Positions 15,201 through 24,745 of a stretch of 35,243 nt of DNA are shown here, one piece after another. This DNA comes from a virus: the IMG/VR virus record IMGVR_UViG_3300033571_016140, positions 1-35,243 of that record. One strand, given 5' to 3'. The notes under the pieces were generated by a model. The model made no database searches and was not told the DNA's origin. It was given only the letters and a program-made list of their open reading frames with translations. How positions within the stretch are numbered: position 1 is the stretch's first letter; each line of letters opens with the position of its first letter. A program made the position numbers and the translations under genes.

Positions 15201-17344
15201 TGAATATCGAAAAATTTATATCTTATCAGATAGAAAAACAGTTCCCATCTCTTTTCAGAGAAGATGGTGTTGAACTTGTAGAATTTATGAAATATTACTA
15301 TAAATTCTTAGAGGAAAGTTCTAATCAAAGTATCTATAATAATAGAAGACTGTTTGAATATCGAGATATAGATAATACACTTGAGAATATGGTTATATTC
15401 TTCAAGAACAAATATATGAAAGATCTTCCACTTGACGGCGATAATACTAGATTTGCTGTAAAAAATATTTTGGATCTATATCGAAGAAGAGGTACACCCG
15501 AAGGTGTAGAATTATTCTTTAGATTGTTTTACAACGAAACAGTAGATATTTACTATCCTTCTGAAGCAATATTAAAACCTTCATCTTCTGCGTGGAATAA
15601 TGGTATCTTTTTACAGTTGTATCCGAGAGAAATTGCAGACTTAAAAGACCTTACAGGTAGAGCAATATACGGTTCAATATCTAAGGCCGAGGGAGTGGTT
15701 GATAGAATACTTTTTACACTTGTCAACAACGTCTTAACTCCAATTCTATTTTTAGGAAGTGTAAGAGGTACTTTTGTTGGGTTTGATGATATCTATACCA
15801 TAATAAATGGTGAAATTGTCAACTTTGGAAGAGTATATGGATCTTTAGATTCAATAGCAATAGATCAAAATGAACCTAGAGCTACCACTGGTAATAATAT
15901 CGGTGATTTAGTATCAGTTGTATATCCTGGTGCTCGAGGTGGTAAAGCAATTGTTACCGAAGTTTCGCAGACTGTATCTGGAGAAATAGAATATTTTATA
16001 GATGAAGCAGGTTTCGGTTATACGGAAGAAAATACACTCTTACTTGTTTCAAATCAAATTATATTTTCTGATGGTCTGTTTGAGAAATTACAAGTTCTTG
16101 AAACACTACAAGATCAAAATGGGAATCGCGGCATTGTAATAGGCGGAAATGATATTTTAGTCGGCGTGCGAATGGAAGAAGGTCTTGAGTTTACAGCAAA
16201 TTCAATTATTATTACAGATAGATCTGCTAACAACGATATTACAATATTTAACGATGAGATTATAACTAGTATTGATAATTTAGTAATTATAAATGCAGAA
16301 GCTAATAACTATTTTAGTAACAGTGAAATAGTATATTACGAGTCTATTGTGCCAAAAAATGAATCTTCACCGGGTCCTTTATTTCCAGAAGTAGCAAATA
16401 CTGAAATACTTTCGGTAAAATTGGAAGAATTAGATAATCAAGAAACTGTATCACTTATTACCGATATCATAGGAAATTATTTAGCTGTTCAATTAAATTC
16501 GGCTAATTATAATGTATCACCAGCCTTAGTTCCAATGAGTGGTGTTGCAGATCCAGTTACAATAAGTACAAGAATAGATCAAGCTTTTGATCTTGAACCA
16601 TTTACTATAGGATCTATAAAACGGTTTGCAAATGTAAGGCCCGGTTCTTCATATCTTAATAGAGTATTTGCTGTTGCTCTGGATCCAGTTATGTCAAACT
16701 TTGAGGTGTATAATCAAGTAATTACACTTGAAAATATATCTGCAACATTTGAGGAAGGAAGTATTATAACACAAAATGGTGTATCTGGTAAAATTTTAAG
16801 AATTACGGGAACTACATTATTTGTTTTACCTTACTCTTATTATGGATTTCAAAGTGCACCTATTACATTTAATGGAGTTAGTTATAATACAATTAGTGTA
16901 AGCAGAGATTATAATTCTAAAAAACTAGGGTTTAACGCTGATATCAATACAGTAACTCAATTTGCTGTAGGAAAAATCTTAAAAGTTGATGTTACAAATT
17001 CTGGTTATGGATATTCGGATAAGCGTGAAGTAAGTATAATTGATGATACTGGAAATACATTAGCTGTTGGTATTGCGGGTGCAAGGGGTCAGGGTAGAAT
17101 TGAAGGTAGATGGTCTTCTAAAGAATCTCATCTAAATTATCAGGATGGAAAGGTGCTGCAAGACAGTGATTACTACCAAGAATATTCTTATAGGATATCT
17201 TCTAAGACGGATATAAATACCTATAAAAATACACTCACTGAAATATCACATCTGGCCGGAACTAAGATGTTTGGTCAATTTGTTCTTAAAGATGAAGTCA
17301 AAGTAAATTCTAGTGCTAGAATTTCTATAATAAGAAACGCTTGA
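15200..17344 (+). CDS. gp7: gp7-like baseplate wedge protein
   Basis: 714 residues, shorter than T4 gp7 (1032). The N-terminal 120 residues are helical and strongly conserved in style (ISYQIEKQFPSLFREDGVELVEFMKYYYKFLEES, with RRRGTPEGVELFFRLFYNE), and the rest is a series of beta-rich modules with repeated PGARGG and SGYGY-type turns. The assignment is by order: in T4 genes 6, 7 and 8 follow each other, and gp6 and gp8 are recognisable on either side. In T4, gp7 starts wedge assembly with gp10. TAATG overlap couples it to gp6. The shortening means that the outer-arm parts of gp7 may be absent or replaced. Confidence 0.65.
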   Translation: MNIEKFISYQIEKQFPSLFREDGVELVEFMKYYYKFLEESSNQSIYNNRRLFEYRDIDNTLENMVIFFKNKYMKDLPLDGDNTRFAVKNILDLYRRRGTPEGVELFFRLFYNETVDIYYPSEAILKPSSSAWNNGIFLQLYPREIADLKDLTGRAIYGSISKAEGVVDRILFTLVNNVLTPILFLGSVRGTFVGFDDIYTIINGEIVNFGRVYGSLDSIAIDQNEPRATTGNNIGDLVSVVYPGARGGKAIVTEVSQTVSGEIEYFIDEAGFGYTEENTLLLVSNQIIFSDGLFEKLQVLETLQDQNGNRGIVIGGNDILVGVRMEEGLEFTANSIIITDRSANNDITIFNDEIITSIDNLVIINAEANNYFSNSEIVYYESIVPKNESSPGPLFPEVANTEILSVKLEELDNQETVSLITDIIGNYLAVQLNSANYNVSPALVPMSGVADPVTISTRIDQAFDLEPFTIGSIKRFANVRPGSSYLNRVFAVALDPVMSNFEVYNQVITLENISATFEEGSIITQNGVSGKILRITGTTLFVLPYSYYGFQSAPITFNGVSYNTISVSRDYNSKKLGFNADINTVTQFAVGKILKVDVTNSGYGYSDKREVSIIDDTGNTLAVGIAGARGQGRIEGRWSSKESHLNYQDGKVLQDSDYYQEYSYRISSKTDINTYKNTLTEISHLAGTKMFGQFVLKDEVKVNSSARISIIRNA

Positions 17345-17351
17345 GGAAAAA

Positions 17352-19142
17352 ATGTCAATCATAACACATAAATTTAGAACAAATAATACAAATGATTTTA
17401 AAGAAGATTTTGATCTTTCTAATTATTACATTTTTGTTTCCTCTGTCAACCCATCGACCACAATAAATTCAGAATTTTCTAAAAATGAATTTTTAGAAAA
17501 TACATTATTTGGTAAAAAAGTTGATCCTAACGAAGTGTTCTTTATGATTGATAATACTAGATGGCAATACGATACAGTGTATGATCAATATGATGATAAA
17601 GTAGATTTAGTAGATAAAAAGTTTTATGCTATAGTATATCCTTCTGATAACGCCACTGGGGATTATAGAGTTTATAAGTGTTTGTATAACAATCACGGTG
17701 CAAAATCTGTTAATGCGCCTAATTATGATGTTGATGCAGATGATCAAATTTATAGAATGGGCGACGGTTATGTATGGAAATATATGTATGCAATATCCGA
17801 ACTCGATTTTAGAAAATATGCTGCTCTTAGATATGCTCCAGTAATGTATAAATCTTCTATTATTACTGATGTTGTTGGAACTGGAAATTTTGTAACATAT
17901 TATGCTGTGAATGATTTTGTCGTAGGTAATGTAGCTTCCGTTCGTGATGTAGAACCAATTCAATACAATATTACCGATAGGGTAATAGTCACGGCAAATT
18001 CATCTACGTTTACAGTCGGTGGTAATGAAACTGGAACATATGTAGAGTCTAGTGGAGTGTGTTACATAAAAAATAATCCAATTAATGGAAAATCTATAGA
18101 TCACATTGAAGTAGAAAATTATACCGTAAATAAAGGTTATGAATTTCGAGCAGGTGAAATTGGAATAGTGGAAACAAATAGAATTAATATTACTTCAACG
18201 AATGGTAACTTATCAGAATTACAAAATTATTATGCCGGTCAATATTTTTATGTTATAGATCCCAATAATGAAGCAAGAGTCTATACTATAGATACTTATC
18301 TATACGTGTCACCAAATAAAGGGATAATTACATTATTAGATAAAGACGAGTTTATAGAAGAAGATTTTGATTTTGAAATCTTTCCTAGAATAGAAATAAA
18401 GGGTGATGGATCTGGCGCAGTAGCAATACCTAAAATTAATGATTTAGGAACAATAGAAAGTACAGTAATATTAAATAAAGGTAGTGGATATACAAGAGCT
18501 ACAGCTCGAGTAGTAACCCCTTTATATGGCTTTGATTCATCCAGTGAATTTGCAGCAGACGTAGAAGCAACATTAAGACCTGTTCTCTCTCCTGAAAATG
18601 GTCATGGTTACGATTTTGAAAAAGAGTTATTATCTAGGAGAGCAATAGTATATACGCAATTAACAAACACGGATAATTTATCTATACCATCTACTAATCA
18701 ATACACAAAAATAGGATTGGTAAAGAATCCAGAATTTATTTCTAATACTGATTTATTTGATAACAGAATAGAATTAACTTTAAGTTCAAATATTCTCACG
18801 GTCGGTGAAATTGTTACACAAACTATAAATGGTGAAGTTACATTTTCTGCAGAGGTTCATGCAACGGGAAGTTCAAATAAAGTTTATCTATGCAATTATC
18901 ACGGCCCGTATAAAACTTCTAGCAATACCGCCCCGGATGCTGCTGGTTATATATATGATGATATACCGATTAATACATCAAGAAAAATCATTTCATCACA
19001 AAATCAGCTCTTAGATATAAATAATATCATAAGACCTGAGTATGTGCAAAAAACAGGTGATGTATATTACATGACTAACTTTGCACCGATAACAAGAACA
19101 TCTACTTCGAACGAAGAATATAAAATTATATTAGAATTTTAA
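17352..19142 (+). CDS. gp8: gp8 baseplate wedge protein, enlarged
   Basis: 596 residues against 334 in T4. The gp8 core is in the first 170 residues: THKFRTNNTNDF, DNTRWQYDTVYDQYDDK, DYRVYKCLYNN and the hallmark GDGYVWKYMYAI (T4 has GDGYVWKYLFEI). The remaining 420 residues are beta-rich with KGSGYTRATARVV and similar turn motifs also found in the preceding gp7-like protein, suggesting a shared repeat module. GAGGAAAA precedes the ATG. In T4, gp8 dimers bind gp7 and gp6. The long C-terminal extension is likely specific to this phage lineage. Confidence 0.8.
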   Translation: MSIITHKFRTNNTNDFKEDFDLSNYYIFVSSVNPSTTINSEFSKNEFLENTLFGKKVDPNEVFFMIDNTRWQYDTVYDQYDDKVDLVDKKFYAIVYPSDNATGDYRVYKCLYNNHGAKSVNAPNYDVDADDQIYRMGDGYVWKYMYAISELDFRKYAALRYAPVMYKSSIITDVVGTGNFVTYYAVNDFVVGNVASVRDVEPIQYNITDRVIVTANSSTFTVGGNETGTYVESSGVCYIKNNPINGKSIDHIEVENYTVNKGYEFRAGEIGIVETNRINITSTNGNLSELQNYYAGQYFYVIDPNNEARVYTIDTYLYVSPNKGIITLLDKDEFIEEDFDFEIFPRIEIKGDGSGAVAIPKINDLGTIESTVILNKGSGYTRATARVVTPLYGFDSSSEFAADVEATLRPVLSPENGHGYDFEKELLSRRAIVYTQLTNTDNLSIPSTNQYTKIGLVKNPEFISNTDLFDNRIELTLSSNILTVGEIVTQTINGEVTFSAEVHATGSSNKVYLCNYHGPYKTSSNTAPDAAGYIYDDIPINTSRKIISSQNQLLDINNIIRPEYVQKTGDVYYMTNFAPITRTSTSNEEYKIILEF

Positions 19143-19151
19143 GGATCGTAA

Positions 19152-22100
19152 ATGCCAATTCGCACTAATCTCAATGAATCCCCTTACTATGATGATTATG
19201 ATATTACTAAACAGTATCATAGAATACTTTTTAGACCGGGTTATGCTGTCCAAGCAAGAGAATTGACTCAACTTCAAACTATTCTACAAAATCAAGTAGA
19301 ACAGTTTGGTGATAACATTTTCAAAGAAGGTACAATTATCAAAGGTTGTAACTTTACTGAATTATCTGCACTTAAATATGTAAAGGTAAAAGAAACTCCA
19401 GTAAATATTGAAAACCCGGGTGTTGCTGCAACCGTAAATGAATTTGTTGGTGGAATAGATGAAGAAACTGGTATTGAAACCTTTTATGAAATTGTAGGTG
19501 CTACAACTCAATTAAGAGCATTAATCATAGCTGCGGCATTTGGATTTGAAACAAATGATCCAGATTTAAGTACATTTTATATCAATTATCTAAATTCCAA
19601 CAATGCACAAGAAAAAGTTTTTGATCAAGGTGAAACTTTAGAAATTTATAGATATACAATTGAAAATGATGTTACTAGTGTTGGAATACTAGTTGCAGAA
19701 TTTTCAGTCACAAATAGAGCAAATCATGTTGGTAGTTCATTTGGTATTGAATCTGCGGTTGGTATTACATATCAAAAAGGCCATTTTCTATTTGCCAAAC
19801 CGCAAATAGTAATTTTATCCAAATATTCAAATATCCCAAATAATATTTCTGTTGGTTATAGAGTAAGTGAAAGATTAATTTCAGCACTTACTGACGATAC
19901 TTTATATGATAATTCTATTGGAACACCAAATCAAAATGCCCCAGGCGCCAATAGACTTAAATTAGAACCTATTCTTGTAGCTATTCCAACCAATGAAGCA
20001 GATGCAGATTCAACATTCTTTACTCTTGCTAGATATGTAAACGGAAATGCTGTTCAGATAAGAGACGTTTCTCAGTATAACGTAATCGGCGAAGAAATGG
20101 CTCGAAGAACATTTGAAGAGTCTGGTAATTATAAAGTAAGAGGCTTTAAAACAAATGTTACAAGTTCTGCTAACGGTGCAATACAAGCAGCAATTGAACC
20201 TGGTGTTGCATACGTAAAAGGTTTCAGAATAGAAAATAAAGCCGAACTTTTCGTGTCTATAGATCAATTGGAAATTACAGATACAGAAACACAAGCAAAT
20301 CAGCCTGTCTCATTTAATTATGGATCTTATATTGATATTGCTAATACAACAATAATGGGAACATTGCCAGTAGGAACTTATGCTACAGCAACATTGAAAA
20401 ATGTCGGTGGAACTACTATAGGTACCGCAAAAGTACGAAATTTCACACCAAGTCGTGTTTATATTTCTGATATAAGAATGGGTGCAAATAATTTTGCTGA
20501 TGTAGCATCTATTAATGGCACTGGTGGTTCTGTAAAAATAATACCTACAATAAAACAGAAAAGTAATGACACTCTAATTTTTAATGTTGGTGAAACATTC
20601 CTTAGAACTGTTACAGATATCAGCATACCTGTACGGAAAGCAAGAACACTCACCAACACAATATCAGATTCGTTTATATTAACTGCACTCACCGGCGAAG
20701 ATTTTAATGTACAACTAGATGATACTTTAATAATTGCTAATACGAGCCAAGATAATCTTCAAATATCTAGTATTGTAAGAGATAGTTCATCTCAAATAAC
20801 AATCAATTTGGTTCCAGGTCAATCACCTTCAGCAAATGGTACTATATACTATAATTCAAGAGATCAACTTGCGGAACCGTACAATAAACTAGATAGAACA
20901 CTTTATGTCAAAGCTTCTTATTCGGCAGGAACAACATCTTACAGTTTAGGGTTCCCTGATGCATATAAACTAGTTAGTATTTTAGATTCAGATGATAATG
21001 ATGTAACCAATAGCTTTAGACTTAAAACAAATCAACAAGATCATTATTATGATCTTTCATATATTGAATATATACCTGGTCGTCCAGTTCCGGAACCAGG
21101 TTTAATGACTGTTACATTTAAAGCATTTAAACTTGATACTTCTACAGGATCTTATTTCTTTACTGTTGATAGTTATCCAAATGATTTTGACCTAAGTTTA
21201 ATACCAACATACACAACATCATCTGGCGCAAATCTAAATCTTCGTAATTGCCTTGATTTTAGACCATACGCGGTAAATACGGTAACATATGCGAACGCAG
21301 AGGTTCTAGGAACAGCACCAACAGTTAGTACTGCAGTAGGTGCCACACCTACATTCTCTGGGACATTTGTAATTCCAGCATTAAATTCAGCTGCAACTGT
21401 AGATTATGAGTATTATCTAAATAGAACAGATGTGATTGCTATAGATTCATATGGTAGATTTTCAACTGTAAAAGGTACACCTGCAAAGAAATCGAGAGCA
21501 CCAACTATTGGAGACGATCGTCTAGTTATTAGTGAAATTTATGTACCAGGTTATCCTGCAATTTCTTCTGATAGAGCATCATTAGAAAATAAAGCGGAAT
21601 TAGCTGTTAAAACCAAATCTCTTGGAAATAAAAATTACACTATGAAAGAAATAGGTGATTTAGATCAAAAGATCAGTAAATTACTTTATTACATGTCAGT
21701 TTCCATGTTAGAAGCTTCAACTGAAAACTTAAATATTACAGATGAAAATGGTGTAACTAGATTTAAAAATGGTATTCTTGTAGATCCATTTAATGACCTG
21801 TCCATAGCAGATGTAAAAAATAATGAATTTAGCGCAGCAGTTGATTTTACTGAAAAATCCCTTACACCTTCAGTAAAAACAATACCTATTAATTTAAAGT
21901 ATAAAACTTCAACAAATGTATCTTTACATCCTAGCAGTCTAGAAATAGATGCTGCAACTCTTGAATCCTCAGTAAACACACCAATAATTACACAACCTTA
22001 CGCTACCAGCTTTAGAAATTGTGTAAGTAACTTCTATGATTACAGAGGTACTGGGTTCTTATTCCCAGAATATGATGGAGCATTTGATACCGTCACAGCT

Positions 22101-24548
22101 CCAGCACCAAATATTGAGATTGATATGGCGACTCCATTCATAGAGTTCACTGAAGCTTTACAAGAATTTGTGCCACTGACATCAACACAATCTACAATCT
22201 TAGAATCAAGAGTTGAAGAAATTGGTAGAACAACTGCAGGTAAAGGAAGAAAAGCAAGAACAACTTCTATTACAACGCAACAAACGGACATTATTCAAGA
22301 TATAACTCGCTCTCTTCAAGTTTCAGAAGGTAGAGTCAATGAGCAAAATCTTGGAGAATTTGTCACAAACTTTAATTTCAATCCATTTATGAGATCTAGA
22401 GAAGTAAGAATTTTGATGCACGGTCTAAGACCAAATACACGTCACTATTTCTTCTTTGATGATGTTGACGTAAATTCCAGTGTTATACCTGGCATAGTAC
22501 CAGAATCAGACTCTGTACGAGATGTTGCGGCCGCAGGTACAACTGTTACTAGTGTTATAACAGATACCAATGGTAGTCTGGCAGCTATATTTACGATACC
22601 ACCTGAAACATTCTATGTGGGTGATAGAGTACTTAAAATCTCCGACGTTGATGATATAGATTCTATAGAATCAGCAGGAACATCGGGTGGGATTATAACA
22701 TACAGAGCTTATAATTTCTCTGTAAATAAACAAAGTCTCACACTTAGTACAAGAGAACCAGATATACGAGTAACAGAAACTATTACTTCAAGATCAGTAG
22801 TAAATAGACCTGTAACAGTTCAAACACCTAGACCTACAAACAATGATCCACTTGCACAAACATTCTTTATTAAATCTGCAATGGCATCAGGCGCTGATTG
22901 TATTTTTGCTTCTAGACTAGATCTTTTCTTCAAGAGAAAAAGCTTGACAAACGGTGTAACTGTTATGCTGAGAGAAGTAATTAATGGTTATCCTGCAGCA
23001 GAAATTATTCCGTTTTCTGTAGTACACTTTAAATCAACAGATATTAATACTTCTGAAGATGGTACATTTGAAACACCTGTATTCTTTAAAGCACCTATAA
23101 GATTAGACGTTGAAAAGGAATATGCGATTGTAATTATGCCTGATGCCGGAGATCCTGACTATTTGGTTTATACTTCTAAAGTAGGTCAAACTGATCTAGC
23201 ACCGCCGTTTGCACCGGTTGTTATGGACTGGGGTGATGGTGTACTTTTCACTTCTACAAACAACAGAGCATGGCAATCATATCAGGATGAAGATCTTAAA
23301 TTTACACTGTATAGAAAAGAATTTAATCAATCAAGTGGTACTGTAACACTTACAAACGAAGATAATGAATTCTTTACAATTTCTGGTATCACTGGAAACT
23401 TCCAAAGTGGTGAAGTTGTATATACCACTAAATCTAGAACAGGATCTACTGGCAGCTCTGTTTCACTTTCAGCAGGAAATACTGAAATAACTGGAACCGC
23501 ACTGTCTGATACCTATGTGGCAGACGATTATATCTATGTTGTAAGCGGTGGAAATAAAGATTTATTTAAAGTAACTCAAGTTTCAACTACATCAATAACA
23601 TTAGATAAACCTTCTAAATTTACTGGTTCATTCACTCACAACCCAGCAGTTGTAGGAGATATAGTTTATTATACTGGAAGAAATCCAGAATTTATGGTAC
23701 TTGAACGTTCATCAGCAAGTCTAAGCAAGGCCTTTGCTGCAGGAAATTCAATAACTGGTTTTACCAGTGGTGCTACAGCAACAATCAGTTCAGTAGATAA
23801 TATAGAACTTAGCTATATGCAACCAATTATATTGAAAACAAATAACAGTGTTACTGATACTACAATTACCGGAACATTCACTGATCCATCTAACACTAGT
23901 TCCACATATACTAGAAATATACTATTTAATGATAAAACACTATTTAATGAAAAAGGTTGTGTAATTTTCAGTAAATCCAACGGAGTAAAACCATTTGATC
24001 TTACTCTTACTTTAACAAATGGATCCAATCCTACTGCAACACCGTTTGTTGATATTGAAACTGCTACGATGTTAGCTTATCAATATAAGGTTAGTGCAAA
24101 TACAGAAAATACTTCATCATATGTTTCTAGAACCATTGAGTTAGCAGAAAATCTAGATGCAGAAGATTTTATACTTTATACTACTGCTTATAGACCAATT
24201 AATACTGACATTAATGTCTATATTAAGGTCCAACATGCTTCAGATCCATTGGCAATTGAAGTCAATGATTGGATACAACTTGAATTAGTCGAAGGTGCTG
24301 AAGTTTATTCATCAACAAGTAATAATAATGATTTTAAAGAGTTTGTATATAAATTACCAGAAAATCCAAATAATCTTGTTCCAGGGTTAATCGGGGGTGT
24401 ATTAACATATTCAAATACATCTGGTGAATATTCTGGTTATAGAAAGTTTGCCGTAAAGATTGAATTTATCGTAGATGAAGTAAATGGAAGATTACCGATA
24501 GGTTCTGTTCCAAGACTTCTTGATTATAGAGGCATTGCACTTACATGA
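19152..24548 (+). CDS. Giant DUF4815-type baseplate/tail-fibre connector protein
   Basis: 1798 residues. The N-terminal domain (about 1-700) has the DUF4815 signature: NESPYYDDYDITKQYHRILF, RPGYAVQARELTQLQTILQ, DNIFKEGTIIKG and a later PGVAYVKGFRIE. The middle has SLGNKNYTMKEIGDLDQKI, a helical segment near residue 820-845. A region around 1075-1090 is basic (TTAGKGRKARTT), and the remainder is made of many short beta domains. Proteins of this type are large virion structural proteins of marine T4-like phages; they occupy the place of T4 gp9, gp10 and gp11, which are not seen here. A connector between wedge and fibres is a reasonable inference. AAGGAT lies 7 bases before the ATG; the stop overlaps the next ATG (ATGA). 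Confidence 0.75.
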   Translation: MPIRTNLNESPYYDDYDITKQYHRILFRPGYAVQARELTQLQTILQNQVEQFGDNIFKEGTIIKGCNFTELSALKYVKVKETPVNIENPGVAATVNEFVGGIDEETGIETFYEIVGATTQLRALIIAAAFGFETNDPDLSTFYINYLNSNNAQEKVFDQGETLEIYRYTIENDVTSVGILVAEFSVTNRANHVGSSFGIESAVGITYQKGHFLFAKPQIVILSKYSNIPNNISVGYRVSERLISALTDDTLYDNSIGTPNQNAPGANRLKLEPILVAIPTNEADADSTFFTLARYVNGNAVQIRDVSQYNVIGEEMARRTFEESGNYKVRGFKTNVTSSANGAIQAAIEPGVAYVKGFRIENKAELFVSIDQLEITDTETQANQPVSFNYGSYIDIANTTIMGTLPVGTYATATLKNVGGTTIGTAKVRNFTPSRVYISDIRMGANNFADVASINGTGGSVKIIPTIKQKSNDTLIFNVGETFLRTVTDISIPVRKARTLTNTISDSFILTALTGEDFNVQLDDTLIIANTSQDNLQISSIVRDSSSQITINLVPGQSPSANGTIYYNSRDQLAEPYNKLDRTLYVKASYSAGTTSYSLGFPDAYKLVSILDSDDNDVTNSFRLKTNQQDHYYDLSYIEYIPGRPVPEPGLMTVTFKAFKLDTSTGSYFFTVDSYPNDFDLSLIPTYTTSSGANLNLRNCLDFRPYAVNTVTYANAEVLGTAPTVSTAVGATPTFSGTFVIPALNSAATVDYEYYLNRTDVIAIDSYGRFSTVKGTPAKKSRAPTIGDDRLVISEIYVPGYPAISSDRASLENKAELAVKTKSLGNKNYTMKEIGDLDQKISKLLYYMSVSMLEASTENLNITDENGVTRFKNGILVDPFNDLSIADVKNNEFSAAVDFTEKSLTPSVKTIPINLKYKTSTNVSLHPSSLEIDAATLESSVNTPIITQPYATSFRNCVSNFYDYRGTGFLFPEYDGAFDTVTAPAPNIEIDMATPFIEFTEALQEFVPLTSTQSTILESRVEEIGRTTAGKGRKARTTSITTQQTDIIQDITRSLQVSEGRVNEQNLGEFVTNFNFNPFMRSREVRILMHGLRPNTRHYFFFDDVDVNSSVIPGIVPESDSVRDVAAAGTTVTSVITDTNGSLAAIFTIPPETFYVGDRVLKISDVDDIDSIESAGTSGGIITYRAYNFSVNKQSLTLSTREPDIRVTETITSRSVVNRPVTVQTPRPTNNDPLAQTFFIKSAMASGADCIFASRLDLFFKRKSLTNGVTVMLREVINGYPAAEIIPFSVVHFKSTDINTSEDGTFETPVFFKAPIRLDVEKEYAIVIMPDAGDPDYLVYTSKVGQTDLAPPFAPVVMDWGDGVLFTSTNNRAWQSYQDEDLKFTLYRKEFNQSSGTVTLTNEDNEFFTISGITGNFQSGEVVYTTKSRTGSTGSSVSLSAGNTEITGTALSDTYVADDYIYVVSGGNKDLFKVTQVSTTSITLDKPSKFTGSFTHNPAVVGDIVYYTGRNPEFMVLERSSASLSKAFAAGNSITGFTSGATATISSVDNIELSYMQPIILKTNNSVTDTTITGTFTDPSNTSSTYTRNILFNDKTLFNEKGCVIFSKSNGVKPFDLTLTLTNGSNPTATPFVDIETATMLAYQYKVSANTENTSSYVSRTIELAENLDAEDFILYTTAYRPINTDINVYIKVQHASDPLAIEVNDWIQLELVEGAEVYSSTSNNNDFKEFVYKLPENPNNLVPGLIGGVLTYSNTSGEYSGYRKFAVKIEFIVDEVNGRLPIGSVPRLLDYRGIALT

Positions 24549-24745
24549 TCAGAGATGAAAGAACAAAGGCACTGATTAATACCGACTCAGATGCCCTTTA
24601 TAAATACAAGCAGGAAAGAGATAAAAATCGAAAGATGATTTCTATGCAAAAAGATATAGATTATCTCAAAGTAAGAGTGGACGCTTTATATAAACTTTTA
24701 GAAGATAGAATAGAGAAGAATAATGGCAAAGTCATCAATAACTAA
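24545..24745 (+). CDS. Small coiled-coil protein nested between two structural genes
   Basis: 66 residues, almost entirely charged helix with heptad-like spacing (KQERDKNRKMISMQKD, YLKVRVDALYKLLED). It overlaps the 1798-residue gene by 4 bases and the next fibre gene by 23 bases, so its translation is coupled on both sides. There is no signal peptide or membrane segment. It may be a trimerisation or assembly factor for the following fibre; that is inference from shape and position. Confidence 0.75.
   Translation: MIRDERTKALINTDSDALYKYKQERDKNRKMISMQKDIDYLKVRVDALYKLLEDRIEKNNGKVINN

Noticed and set aside
24599-24606. TATAAATA inside the 66-residue ORF, and similar boxes at 17212-17219 and 19016-19023
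   Set aside because: All lie inside coding sequence. At this AT content about five chance matches per strand are expected in the window, so these are not listed as promoters, though one just before a gene might be real.
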